A stretch of 64,000 bases of DNA, from assembly GCA_964017235.1 (NCBI GenBank), contig OZ024931.1, forward strand, positions 20,932,189 through 20,996,188, given 5' to 3'. A program made the translations under genes and the position numbers. Below are positions 48,792-57,739 of this stretch, piece by piece. The notes under the pieces are model-generated. The model was given only the letters and a program-made list of their open reading frames with translations, was not told where the DNA came from and ran no database searches. This DNA comes from Sabellastarte sp. h YS-2021 (lineage: Eukaryota > Annelida > Polychaeta > Sabellida > Sabellidae). How positions within the stretch are numbered: the first letter of the stretch is position 1; each line of letters opens with the position of its first letter.

Positions 48792-49046
48792 AGAATTTTC
48801 CATGTTTCTCTTTTGAAAGTCACATTCAAACTGAATTTGAAGCCAAGAGGAAAACTTGAGGTCACCAGGTCCTCCAATGAAATAGACTTGTTTACAGGTT
48901 ACTAGGCGACTGAGTAAACTTCTAGGAAGCCAGGATGATAGTGATCAGACTGGTACCCAACCCACCAATGAATTGGTCAAGACTTTGTATCAACATACTG
49001 CCTTGGGGGAGGACTGACCCCCGGGTCGCCCAAACAACCCAAGAGA
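48792..49046 (-). repeat. Ngaro-like split repeat A2
   Basis: A 255-bp internal copy of A1. It directly abuts B1 at 49046/49047. The junction (minus strand GGGGACTG|TCTCTTGGG) equals the joint that would form if the two element ends were circularised, as the split-repeat replication model predicts. Confidence 0.92.
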
Positions 49047-49579
49047 CAGTCCCCAATCCCCAAGACAGACAAACACATGCGGGTACCATTTTTATTATAT
49101 ATATATATGAGTAAATACAATACTAATACTAATACTATTTACAAATCTACTAAAATAATGTATATAAAAGTTCTTGTTGTAAGTATGATGCAATAATAAA
49201 AGATTAAATACTGATAAGGCTGCACAAGGGGTTTACTGTGATGAAGCAGCCCATATATAATGAGACTTTACATTGATCTATGATGAGGTTTGACAAGCAA
49301 ACCCAAACACTGACATTGACCTACTGACCTCTGGGTTGACCTTGAACCCCAGCAGAAGGGGAGACTTAGGATTTTACTGGACAAGGAAGTATTTAATCCA
49401 AAAATGGTGCATAGCCAATTTTGACTAAGGTCACGAAGGTCAAACCGAAGTCCCCCTACACTGCTGAGGAGGAAGGAACCCCCAGAGTTTACATTAAAAT
49501 AACTAATATTTGTAAAGAATTTGTAAATCTTTGTAAAAACTTGGCAAAATGTGACACAATATAACATAAGAATGACCCT
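49047..49579 (-). repeat. Ngaro-like split repeat B1
   Basis: A 533-bp copy of B2 that starts right after the recombinase gene (stop at 49606). The 106-codon minus-strand frame through it is not a gene. It contains AATAAA (complement of 49091-49096) and several AGGTCA half-sites. Confidence 0.92.
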
Positions 49580-49605
49580 CAAACCCAAGGCCAGAGGTAG
49601 GACAT

Positions 49606-50616
49606 TTATGCATTTAAGGTAGAAGCAATAGTTGTGGCCAGGGTTTCACCATAGCTGTGATCTGACTGGATATAACGCCAGACACAGTCTGACGACCACG
49701 TCCCATGACATTTGATATCTTGAATTGGAATGTGTGAGTTGTAGGCCAAGGTAGCACCAGACCTGCGAAAGTCATGAAACGTATGAAAAGCTGGGTTCAA
49801 ATCCAGAGACTGGTTGATGCTTTTTAAGACTTTACGAACTCTAGAGTCAGTAAGGGTTATATTACCCCTGAGGGATGATACTTGAAAAAGGGAAGAAGAG
49901 GAAGACATGGTGTAAGTTTTGAACAATGCCTTTAAGGCAGAGTGTGGACAAATTAGTTTGTTTTTAAGCTTCGGAAGGGTTATACACTGGACCTTATCCC
50001 TGGTTTGCATGGTCTTGGTCCACTTTAGCAACACCTTGACAAATTTTTTGGTAAAAAATATGTCTTCCCCTGTTAGATGCCTAGACGGATCGAACGCAGC
50101 CAAGGAGTGAGGAGCCAGGTTTGATAGTCGACAAAACCCAAAGAACCCCACCAAGAAAACAGCCCTATACACTGGGCCTGAGATAACATCTTCACAAGCC
50201 ACCGAGATATCTATGAGCCTATCTATTGATATGATATTATGTGACTTTACTGTGAGAGGACGATTGATCCTGAGAGCTTTGAGAAAATATTTCAACTTTG
50301 GATGTTCAAAGACAGTAAATGACAAGTCATGCAGCACAAAATGAGCCTTTATGGCTGAAACATAATTTTCAATCATTGATACTGAGCAATCATTGATTAC
50401 AAGACATTCTAAGAATGACAGAACTACTTTAATATTAACATCTGACAGCACACATCTAGTGTGCACACAAAAGGCTACAAAAGTCCTAAACATGGTTAAA
50501 TAGGCACCACGAGTTCTTGGACGAAAGGCTTGATGTAATCTGCTGGCTGCCTTTGCAGAGAGTGAAGTCAAAGCCTCAGTATCTACAACACAAAGCGCAG
50601 TATCTTTCAGTATCAA
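49606..50616 (-). CDS. Tyrosine recombinase of Ngaro-like element
   Basis: 336 open codons. The catalytic set is complete: Arg163 in GFFGFCRLSNL, His281-x-x-Arg284 in FHDFRRSGATL, His304 (with Trp307) in KCHGTWSSD and the nucleophile Tyr315 in VWRYIQ. The N-terminal 130 residues have the helical core-binding character of phage-integrase-like enzymes (RGAYLTMFRTFVAFC, MIENYVSAIKAHF). The enzyme would insert the circular cDNA at short matches without target duplication. The frame starts at TTG, and the first ATG is residue 42, after part of the N-terminal domain. It is 83 bp from, and in another frame than, the RT stop, so its translation may need reinitiation, splicing or recoding. Confidence 0.9.
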   Translation of the reverse strand: MILKDTALCVVDTEALTSLSAKAASRLHQAFRPRTRGAYLTMFRTFVAFCVHTRCVLSDVNIKVVLSFLECLVINDCSVSMIENYVSAIKAHFVLHDLSFTVFEHPKLKYFLKALRINRPLTVKSHNIISIDRLIDISVACEDVISGPVYRAVFLVGFFGFCRLSNLAPHSLAAFDPSRHLTGEDIFFTKKFVKVLLKWTKTMQTRDKVQCITLPKLKNKLICPHSALKALFKTYTMSSSSSLFQVSSLRGNITLTDSRVRKVLKSINQSLDLNPAFHTFHDFRRSGATLAYNSHIPIQDIKCHGTWSSDCVWRYIQSDHSYGETLATTIASTLNA

Positions 50617-50699
50617 ATTTTTATATATATAGCAGGCCTAGCCTGCAGGCACACAATACAATACATATGGGTACATTAAAACTGAACATAACTAAAATA
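50617..50699 (-). other. Gap between RT and recombinase, with hairpin and TATA-like run
   Basis: The minus strand has GCAGGCTAGGCCTGC (a short hairpin, about 50632-50646) followed by TATATATATAAAAA just before the recombinase frame. It could be a translation-coupling or internal promoter element. No direct support. Confidence 0.35.
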
Positions 50700-52864
50700 T
50701 TACAAATCTGGATCCAATTCCAGCAAGTCATGTGACACCTGGAGCCATACTGGGCTTATTACATGCAAATCCAGCAGCTGCCACTGATCCACAGTACCTT
50801 GCCATCTGGACAAGGCATCAGCCACTCTGTTGTCGATTCCCCTTATGTGAGTGTATTGCAAGTCTATATCCGACGTTGCGGCGACGTACCACACATTACG
50901 CGCGCATGCGCCTAGGTAAGGATCTCTGGCTTTGCCAGATTTCAGCACACTGACGACTGCTGCATTATCACAATGTATCAAAACCTTCTTAGACGCCCAG
51001 TGACGCCTGAACGCTCTCACTGCCAGCAAGATGTTTACCATCTCCAAGTGGACTATGTTCCAGTTTCTGAAGCCTTTGGTAATAGGGAGATGGTAAATGA
51101 AGTTGCCAGATCTACCTCCCAAACCTGTGAGGCAGGCGTCAAGCTCAAGAGTGACGTCAATGGGCCTGTGGTCATAAAGTGACACCCCATTATATGCAGG
51201 CAAGAACTTTGAGAACCAGCGAAGATCCCTTTTGAAATCAGGGGTGAGCGTCACTTTCTGACGCCCATGTGCAAATCTCAGCAGATCAAGCATTCTATTG
51301 AGGAAGACACGTGCAGGCTTGACGCACTTGTGTACGTAAAGCAAGAGACCAAGGATTGACTGGAGTTCACGCTTAGTTGCAACGTTACGCGAGAGCCATT
51401 GACGCACTGTGTGTGTGACGTCGCGTAATTTTTCAGGTGGTATAGAAATAGTGCCATTGACCGTGTCTATGAGGACCCCAAGGCATGTGACTTTCGTTGA
51501 GGGAGAAACTAACTTTTTCTGACTAATAGTCAGACCAAGGTCCTTCATGAGGTCAATGAGTGCAAGGTACGACGCATTCGCGACGCTCGGGACGCCCACG
51601 CCAACGTAATCGTCTATATAGTCAACTATGACGTAACCTTTTTGACGCATGGCAAATCTGACGCCGTCGCTTAAACACTGGAAAATTTGGCTCCCGTGAC
51701 GCGTCCCGAACGGAACGCAAGTGTCCACGTAATGGCCACCCCACTCAAGTCCTAACAGGTCATAATCAGCTGGGTCCACCTTGACGTGACGGAACGCACG
51801 TGACACGTCAACCTTGTATAACAGGGCCCCCTACCCAGTTTTTTAAGCTCAGCAGTAATATCATCTACTGTTGGGAAGGTAAGGCAAAAATTGCTGTCTA
51901 GATACGTATTTTTGTCAATGCCAGCATTTACAGAGGCCCCAAGGGGCCAGCTCAAGTCGATTATAACTCGACGCCTGTCAGAATTGGGTTTTGCTCGGGT
52001 CATGAATGGCGATGAATGACTCATTGTGATGGGAGGGGCATCAAATGGGCCCAAAATGGCACCATATTCGAGTTCTTCTGCTATATAAGCGTCAACGTCA
52101 GCAGGGAATTCCAACGCAGATTTATGATTACCCCTGTTACATTTGAGATCACAGTTTCTGTTAAAATCTAGGGGAAAGCCAAATTCCACCAATTGACACA
52201 ACTGTTTATCCCAATAATCTGCGAGGTTGTCTTTCCAGGCCTGGACATTCAATTGTGATTTCACTGGAATTCTAGCATTCATGTAATTTGGGGCACCAGT
52301 AGCCTTAACAATGTCATGAATATCCAATGGAGAGGCACCCTCATGTCTGTTAATGTGTAAATTGGGTGGCATTTTTTGCTCATCAATTGGAATGTACCCA
52401 AAGTCAAATTGTGATTGCTGACGCCATTTTTTGTAAATCTCAGTATCAGTGTCAAGAAGACCAGGGGCTACCCCTTTGTGTGAATTGACATGAATGATTG
52501 AACTGGCAAATTTGTCTTCAATGGGATTGTAATTGACATTGTAAATTGGAATTACTTGGGAACTTGTGACACTTGTTGTGTCAGTGTTCGCACTGATCGG
52601 ATTTTTTGCAATTGTATCAGGTTGTGCCAATGTTTCTGATTTCTGGGATGAGGATATGACCTTAGCTGTTCCTGCTTCACTGGAACGACGCCCAGGATCA
52701 GTGGCAACTGCTAGGCACGGATTTTTATCCGAATCCCCCTCACTGGGAGTTTTTGAACATGACACATTTTTTACAGTAACACTACAATCATTACTTTTTG
52801 ATACATTTTGAAGAACCATTTCTGGAACAGACTTTCGACTGTGCCATACAGTTCTATTTTTCAC
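50700..52864 (-). pseudogene. Reverse transcriptase-RNase H of Ngaro-like element (one frame shift)
   Basis: The upstream frame 52864-51752 carries a low-complexity lead and the RT fingers (SSPFMTRAKPNSDRRRVIID, LSWPLGASVN). The downstream frame 51806-50700 carries SRAFRHVKVDP, PFGTRHGSQIFQ, the catalytic YIDD (residues 63-66 of that frame), VTCLGVLIDT and SIPPEKL. RNase H follows with an intact D223/E255/D280/D330 set (ELDACLTG, VHLEMVN, IHCDNAAV, NRVADALSRW). The two frames are joined by a -1 step at the G5 run complementary to 51827-51831, probably a one-base loss. Otherwise all catalytic residues are present. The second frame is unusually CpG-rich. Confidence 0.9.
51827..51831 (-). other. 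Frame break in RT at a G run
   Basis: On the coding strand the run GGGGG between the codons for GRG and the downstream VDVSRAF shifts the frame by one base. It is not an X-XXY-YYZ heptamer, so mutation or sequencing error is likelier than recoding. Confidence 0.7.
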
Positions 52865-53130
52865 TTCACCAATACTGTACTTGCATCTACTTGTCTAGGG
52901 ACAACCCCAGAATTAGTGGCAACTGCTAGGCACGGATTTTTATCCGAATCCCCCTCACTGGGAGTTTTTGAACATGACACATTTTTTACAGTAACACTAC
53001 AATCATTACTTTTTGATACATTTTGAAGAACCATTTCTGGAACAGACTTTCGACTGTGCCATACAGTTCTATTTTTCACTTCACCAATACTGTACTTGCA
53101 TCTACTTGTCTAGGGACAACCCCAGAATTA
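52701..53130 (-). repeat. Perfect 215-bp tandem duplication inside ORF2
   Basis: 52701-52915 and 52916-53130 are identical as far as I can compare. Each begins GTGGCAACTGCTAGGCACGG and ends ACAACCCCAGAATTA (plus strand). Since 215 is one short of a multiple of three, it changes the reading frame and breaks ORF2. It is either a recent replication slip or an assembly artefact. Confidence 0.9.
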
Positions 53131-53579
53131 TACACGAATCTGACCTTGTAACTCTTACTGTCTTCTGCTATGTGAAGGTTGTCAGCTACCATGCCTTCAC
53201 ATTGAGAAGTATGTGAAGCACTGGCTACACCAGCAATTTGTGACATACCAGCTATATGCTGGCTACGTGAAGCCGTAGAACGGGCTGCATTATCTGTGAC
53301 CAACTCAGATTTGCACTGCAAACCACCAGAGGCAGTGTGCTTCACAACACCTGCCGCCCCCGCCGCCCCCGCACTGGATTCACATGTCAGGTTATGTGAA
53401 GCATTAGGCCTCACATTAGTCCTACTGGCAACTCTATCAATGCAGTTCATAGGGTTTGCGATTCCAGTGCTGTGACAGTGTCGCGCTATTGGTGCAGTAC
53501 TTTTTGTGGACCAGCTGCTCCATCCTAATGATGGGCAGCTGTCTGCTCGTTTTTTAACTGCTGCTGTTTGGTTATACAA
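53076..53579 (-). CDS. ORF2 N-terminal extension (-1 frame of gag)
   Basis: Open for 167 codons, with no ATG near its start, so entry by the -1 frameshift at 53549-53555 is the natural reading. After the overlap the peptide is Ala/Ser/Thr/His-rich (SSAGAAGAAGVVKHTASGG) with scattered Cys and no recognisable protease. It ends STVLVK at a TGA (53076-53078), where the next frame (NRTVWHSRKSVPEMV) overlaps in -1 register. Without the 215-bp duplication and one further base change it would run into RT. It is probably a linker or an unrecognised domain between gag and RT. Confidence 0.6.
   Translation of the reverse strand: MYNQTAAVKKRADSCPSLGWSSWSTKSTAPIARHCHSTGIANPMNCIDRVASRTNVRPNASHNLTCESSAGAAGAAGVVKHTASGGLQCKSELVTDNAARSTASRSQHIAGMSQIAGVASASHTSQCEGMVADNLHIAEDSKSYKVRFVYNSGVVPRQVDASTVLVK
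53512..53555 (-). promoter_or_regulatory. Programmed -1 ribosomal frameshift signal
   Basis: Minus strand: slippery heptamer A AAA AAC (53555-53549) in register with gag codons AAA AAC, a 7-nt spacer (53548-53542), then a stem whose 5' arm CAGCTGCCCATC (53541-53530) pairs with GATGG (53524-53520) and GCAGCTG (53518-53512), with one bulged A (53519) and loop ATTAG (53529-53525). The gag TAG lies in the loop. A -1 slip enters the open frame 53579-53076. All three parts fit canonical viral and retroelement signals. No experimental evidence is available here. Confidence 0.8.
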
Positions 53580-54595
53580 TTCTTTTCAGAATGGTTCAGT
53601 TGCTTCCCTAATGTCAAACAAAAAGCGCATATATGTTTTTGCAACTTGCCATTTGATTCATGGTCTTTTGAATGACTGCAAGCATTATTTTGGAAATTTT
53701 TGCAGAACCAGGGTTTTTTGTTATCCTGCCTGCCCCAATTTTGCCTATTTTGCGAGACATGTTTTTGGGCATGAGCCCTGCGTATTCTGTCGATTCTGTC
53801 CCCATTCTCCCATCGAACCGTACCCCTTTCCATCTCGCACATTAGCATGGCATGAGCCGCCTTCGCCCCCTGCCAGGAAAAATCCGTGGCATCCTCCATC
53901 AAATCTGCCATATATGCCACCATCGTGTCTTTCCGCCCCCTATCAGTTTCCTCCAATATATTTCGACAGAAGCCCTGAACCCACAGGGTTAGGGACAACT
54001 GATCATATGTCACCCGTTGTCGTGTGACCCCCCCAAAAATGGCCTCATGGGGCCAATGTACTTTGTGTTTCACTTGAATGTCAATATTGCCCCCCCTCAA
54101 AGATTTAAATTTCTCTTTACCTTGGCCGTATGAACTCTGGTTTAAATCTCGCAACCTTTTGTCGACTTTTTTCTGCAACAGGTGGGATTTTAACATTTCT
54201 AGGGAGGGACAATCACTTTCGTCAGAGGACGAATCAGTTACAACATGTTTTCTTTTGTCTTTTTTACTACATGTAATGCTTTCTAGAAAACTGTCACTAC
54301 TTAACTCAGATGAAGACGATCTGCCAGGTGCAGCATCCATCCGCTGTTCCACATGATCCAGACGTTCCGTGACTTTCTTCAGCTGTTGAAGTATCTGCCT
54401 CTGGAGCAGCTGTCCGTCCCCAGAAACTTCCTGTTTGTTCTGAGTAGCAGGCCCCTGTCCTGCAACGGCAGCATCACTTAACAGTTCATTGTCACTTTCC
54501 ACTGACATCTGCTTCTTCTGTTGCTTGCACTTCTTACCCGTGGGGGGTACATGCCTTGTCTTACATGTCTTACACAGTTGCTTATGATCAGGCAT
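53525..54595 (-). CDS. Gag-like ORF1 of Ngaro-like element
   Basis: The first ATG of the frame is at 54595, giving 356 residues to the TAG at 53525-53527. The frame is open further upstream from a GTG at 54652, without an ATG. The N terminus has a Cys cluster (CKTCKTRHVPPTGKKC), followed by a Gln/Ser-rich coiled-coil-like part (LLQRQILQQLKKVTERLDHV). The C terminus carries FCKNFQNNACSH, HICAFC and a final Cys, a zinc-binding arrangement seen in DIRS/Ngaro ORF1 proteins and likely to bind RNA. It presumably forms the particle that packages the RNA. The frame is uninterrupted. It ends inside the frameshift cassette that leads to ORF2. Confidence 0.85.
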   Translation of the reverse strand: MPDHKQLCKTCKTRHVPPTGKKCKQQKKQMSVESDNELLSDAAVAGQGPATQNKQEVSGDGQLLQRQILQQLKKVTERLDHVEQRMDAAPGRSSSSELSSDSFLESITCSKKDKRKHVVTDSSSDESDCPSLEMLKSHLLQKKVDKRLRDLNQSSYGQGKEKFKSLRGGNIDIQVKHKVHWPHEAIFGGVTRQRVTYDQLSLTLWVQGFCRNILEETDRGRKDTMVAYMADLMEDATDFSWQGAKAAHAMLMCEMERGTVRWENGDRIDRIRRAHAQKHVSQNRQNWGRQDNKKPWFCKNFQNNACSHSKDHESNGKLQKHICAFCLTLGKQLNHSEKNCITKQQQLKNEQTAAHH

Positions 54596-54992
54596 TTTGG
54601 TTTTATATTGTTCAAAAGTCACTGTATCTGAGATAGAATATAACAGGCACACAGCCCTAAGATTTGGTATTCACCACGCCAATACCAAGCTTGAAGTGAC
54701 CAATTTCAGAAATCACAAACGGCCTTTTAATGGCACTTAATGCACAAGGAAATATAGGTTAGACCGTCCCTCTCTCTGATGGTCAACAAGCTTGAGGTTG
54801 TCGTGAAGACTAGCAAATCTTATGTAATCAGCAAACACATCCAGTCCACAGTGGCTCCAATATCACACAAACCAAAGCGTACTTTGGTAAAAGACTTGTT
54901 ACATTATAAAAACCGTCTACTATGTACATATGTATAATTTAAAAGCCTAAGATGAAGTAAAAACACATAAAATAATCATTGTAAAAGTCCAA
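54596..54992 (-). promoter_or_regulatory. Presumed 5' leader of Ngaro-like element
   Basis: About 400 bp between A1 and the gag ATG. It contains no other frame of note. It presumably includes the transcription start or 5' UTR, by analogy with other recombinase retroelements. Confidence 0.4.
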
Positions 54993-55248
54993 AGAATTTT
55001 CCATGTTTCTCTTTTGAAAGTCACATTCAAACTGAATTTGAAGCCAAGAGGAAAACTTGAGGTCACCAGGTCCTCCAATGAAATAGACTTGTTTACAGGT
55101 TACTAGGCGACTGAGTAAACTTCTAGGAAGCCAGGATGATAGTGATCAGACTGGTACCCAACCCACCAATGAATTGGTCAAGACTTTGTATCAACATACT
55201 GCCTTGGGGGGAGGACTGACCCCCGGGTCGCCCAAACAACCCAAGAGA
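54993..55248 (-). repeat. Ngaro-like split repeat A1
   Basis: A 256-bp copy of 48792-49046, with six instead of five G in one run. It is the 5' terminus of the element in coding orientation, starting TCTCTTGGGTTGTTTGGG, and presumably carries the promoter region. Confidence 0.92.
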
Positions 55249-55774
55249 AATTATCACATTTTCCATTCATATATTAAAACATGCAAGGTTGTGTCTAGTT
55301 TTTCACCTGGTTTGGTCAAACAAAATATGGGGATATCTCTACTAAGTAATAAAATAAGCAATAAAATATTATGAATTACGCACAATTCTTTTACTGTGAG
55401 ATAAGCTAAGACCACATATATCTGTTACTTACAGTACATTTGGTTTTAGGTGTACCTTTTATGATCTATTTAAAAAACAGGTAAAATGACAAAACCAAAA
55501 TTCCTCCAGTTTTTGATCCTGAATGAGTTCCTGATGGGATCAATTTCCTGATTCCATGTAATCTGAATCTCCCTCTGATTTACGCCAACCAACAAATACT
55601 TATATTTGGAATCAGTGCGGTATGAACCTGCCATTAAATGCTTTTTTAAATTCTCCATGTCAGTTAAATTCCCCAAAGTGGCACAGTCAGTGGCCCCAGG
55701 TCAGAACATAGAGGTCAAGCTGGGGTAGGTATTCGTAAAGGCTTGAGATTAAGAATAGACAAAGTGTGAAAGAA
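55249..55774. other. Unassigned sequence right of the Ngaro-like element
   Basis: It begins AATTATCACATT, the right flank. No feature recognised. Confidence 0.3.
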
Positions 55775-55840
55775 GTAATAGGCTGTGGACCTGTCCCAAT
55801 ATGATCCTAATTCATGAACCGTACATAAACCCCTGGGTTT
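55775..55840 (+). mobile_element. SINE family 2 tail fragment
   Basis: It contains GTGGACCTGTCCCAATATGA followed by TCCTAATTCATGAACCG, a mutated version of the family 2 tail. No head. Confidence 0.5.
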
Positions 55841-55919
55841 TAACTTTGACCTTAAAAGGTCTGCTAGGAGGTTAATTAGCACACCATATTATATACACTT
55901 GCTAGAATTGTCACATTCT

Positions 55920-56385
55920 GTAATAGATACACACAGGTATCTCCTATTCTCAAAAGGCTCCATTGGTTGCCAGTTGAATATTGCTGCATCTTCAAAATGA
56001 CAGGTTTGGTTTTATAAGTTTCTTCACAATAGTCATTCAACCTATTTGGGCTCACTTTTGTTTATTTCTTTTGGTATACATGGCACAAGATATAAAGTTT
56101 TGGTAACACTTTGGTTACAGCTTTGCTTTTGATGCTCCCATGGACTGATTTACCTGATGATGTTCATTCTGCACAGCTCTTGCCTGTTTCAGGAACAAGC
56201 TAAAATATAATCTCTTCAAAAAGGCATTCCCACCTCAGTCCATAAACTACCTGGTGTCTACATGGTATAGACTGAGTTTATGGAATTATGATTATTGAAT
56301 TGGTTTCTGTTGTTGTGCCTTAGACTCCTGGGCTGAGATTAGACACTATAAAAGTCTGCAATTAAGTAGAATAAATTATATTTAT
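55920..56385 (+). mobile_element. 5'-truncated CR1/L2-like LINE, decayed C-terminus
   Basis: The plus strand reads LKRLHWLPVEYC (about 55950), later LPWTDLPDDVHSAQL and RNKLKYNLF, the thumb and end motifs of the family with several stops and shifts. The 3' tail GATTAGACACTATAAAAGTC then AATAAAT follows. It is one of the older copies. Confidence 0.75.
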
Positions 56386-57279
56386 ACTATGTGCTTCAAT
56401 TAAATTAATAAATAATTGATAAATGTACAATTTTAAATATTACACATATTAATTCTAATGAAATATTTGGTATCTTTGAACCAAATTGCCTACAAATGCA
56501 TTATTGTTTCTTTCATTTGTGTACCAAGTTAAGGAATGTGCCAAGTTATCAAGGCAGGCAGTGTGTTACTGGTTTCCAAGTGACCTTATTTTGTTTCACT
56601 TTTTCAGCACTAACATCCCTCTAGTGAAACCGGATCCCATCTTGTGAAGTTTTTGTAAGTTTCGTTTTAACAGCAGTAAACAAATGTGTGATTTATATTT
56701 TATGAACAACTGTTTTTTCGGGTGACGACTTGTTTTGCTTTGACGACTTATAAATACATTAAATGATGACCCTCTGTCCAAAAGGGAAGTAATGAACATT
56801 CATTAACATTGTCAGTTAAATCAGGCGCATACAAAATAGCCCACATATGTCTGTATGGTTAAATAGGTAGAAACAAAGTATGAAATTAAATACTCAATGA
56901 AGTTGGTTTTGCTTAGCATTTAAATTATATTGCAAAAAAAAAAAATAAAGCTGTAACCATTTATGATTTCTGAGATGAAACTAAAGCATGATGGATTCTA
57001 CGTTGTGCGTTGATTTGTTGTGTGGTGCTGTAGGGAGCCGATTTCAAGTCAGAAGTATATTATCGCTCATTTAAAAAGTCCTTTAGAGAAGCTTGGCATC
57101 TGTATTGCTTTGTTCTGCAGCAAAGCATCCAGTATCAACCACCAATAATATGGCTAATGTAACATTCTTTTGCTTACATGGTGTATATGTTTTGATAATG
57201 CACCAGATGTCCCATTTTAATTGTAAAAATTTATTGGATAGTAATTTATTAAAAGGGACTGGGGCCCCAGCTAGCCCTA
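56386..57279. other. Unassigned AT-rich sequence
   Basis: No feature recognised. A short A run is at 56935-56945. Confidence 0.35.
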
Positions 57280-57425
57280 GACGTTCTCAGTGGTCCAGTG
57301 GTTGACGAGTTTGGCACCCAATCATAAGCTCTCATTTCTCGTTTGGCTTGAATTTCTAAAAGTGGCAATGCTAAGGGCCTAGCTAAATTTGACCCAAGCC
57401 ATTGAATGGGGCACATTACCCTCAT
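57280..57425 (+). mobile_element. Degraded tRNA-like SINE (family 2 related)
   Basis: It contains AGTGGTCCAGTGGTTGACGA, then GGCTTGAATTTC in place of a B box, and AAAGTGGCAATGCTAAGGGC with CCATTGAATGGGGCACA in place of the tail. Recognisable only by order. Confidence 0.45.
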
Positions 57426-57511
57426 TTTGATTCAAGTTCTCTATCATGGTTAATAGCTTAGAATATTATGTGTAAACTATCATTACAGTAGAGTATATAT
57501 TAATGTAGTAT

Positions 57512-57739
57512 ACTTGTGTGCTAACACTCTCGCCTCCCACCTCTGAGATTGGGGTTCGGTTCCCGGCCTGACCTCAAGTGGGAAAGCTGGTAGTTGCTTG
57601 CTGTTGATCGGCAGTTTACAGTACAGAACCTTGACCAACTGTATGTACTGGTTTCCTCTGCCCTTCCAACTATCCGCCGTGATATCACTTGTGTTACAGT
57701 GTTGAAAGTGACGTAAACCCCAAATAAATAAATAAATTA
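57512..57739 (+). mobile_element. tRNA-derived SINE (family 1) with AAAT tail
   Basis: The plus-strand head CTAACACTCTCGCCTCCCAC is followed by a B box GGTTCGGTTCC, the family body (CAAGTGGGAAAGCTGGTAGT; ACTGTATGTACTGGTTTCCT) and a tail of (AAAT) repeats at 57721-57739. The A box end is cut or diverged. Confidence 0.8.

Larger units (their letters stand above)
48197..55248 (-). mobile_element. Ngaro-like tyrosine-recombinase retrotransposon
   Basis: Read on the minus strand the order is A1 (55248-54993), gag, RT-RNase H, tyrosine recombinase, B1 (49579-49047), A2 (49046-48792), a 59-bp linker (48791-48732 region), B2 (48731-48197). This is the split-direct-repeat layout of PAT/Ngaro elements. 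No methyltransferase domain fits between RNase H and the recombinase, which favours Ngaro over PAT or DIRS. B1/B2 differ only by TA-run length and A1/A2 by one G in a G run, so insertion looks recent. There is no target duplication, as expected for recombinase-mediated integration: flanks CATTTGGGCCAT and AATTATCACATT abut directly in the inferred empty site. The coding region carries two frame lesions. Confidence 0.9.

Noticed and set aside
48420..49588. Two minus-strand frames of 127 and 106 codons with identical C-terminal sequence
   Set aside because: They lie inside the split direct repeats B2 and B1 and are copied because the repeats are; no protein family and no codon signal.
51827..51831. 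A second programmed frameshift site in RT
   Set aside because: GGGGCCC does not allow A-site re-pairing after a -1 slip and no matching stem was found; a one-base loss is simpler.
53506..54356. 173- and 92-codon plus-strand frames opposite gag
   Set aside because: Antisense to the well-supported gag frame with its Cys clusters.
48197..55248. DIRS or PAT classification
   Set aside because: DIRS has inverted terminal repeats, and both DIRS and PAT usually carry a methyltransferase domain; here the repeats are direct and split and there is no room for that domain.
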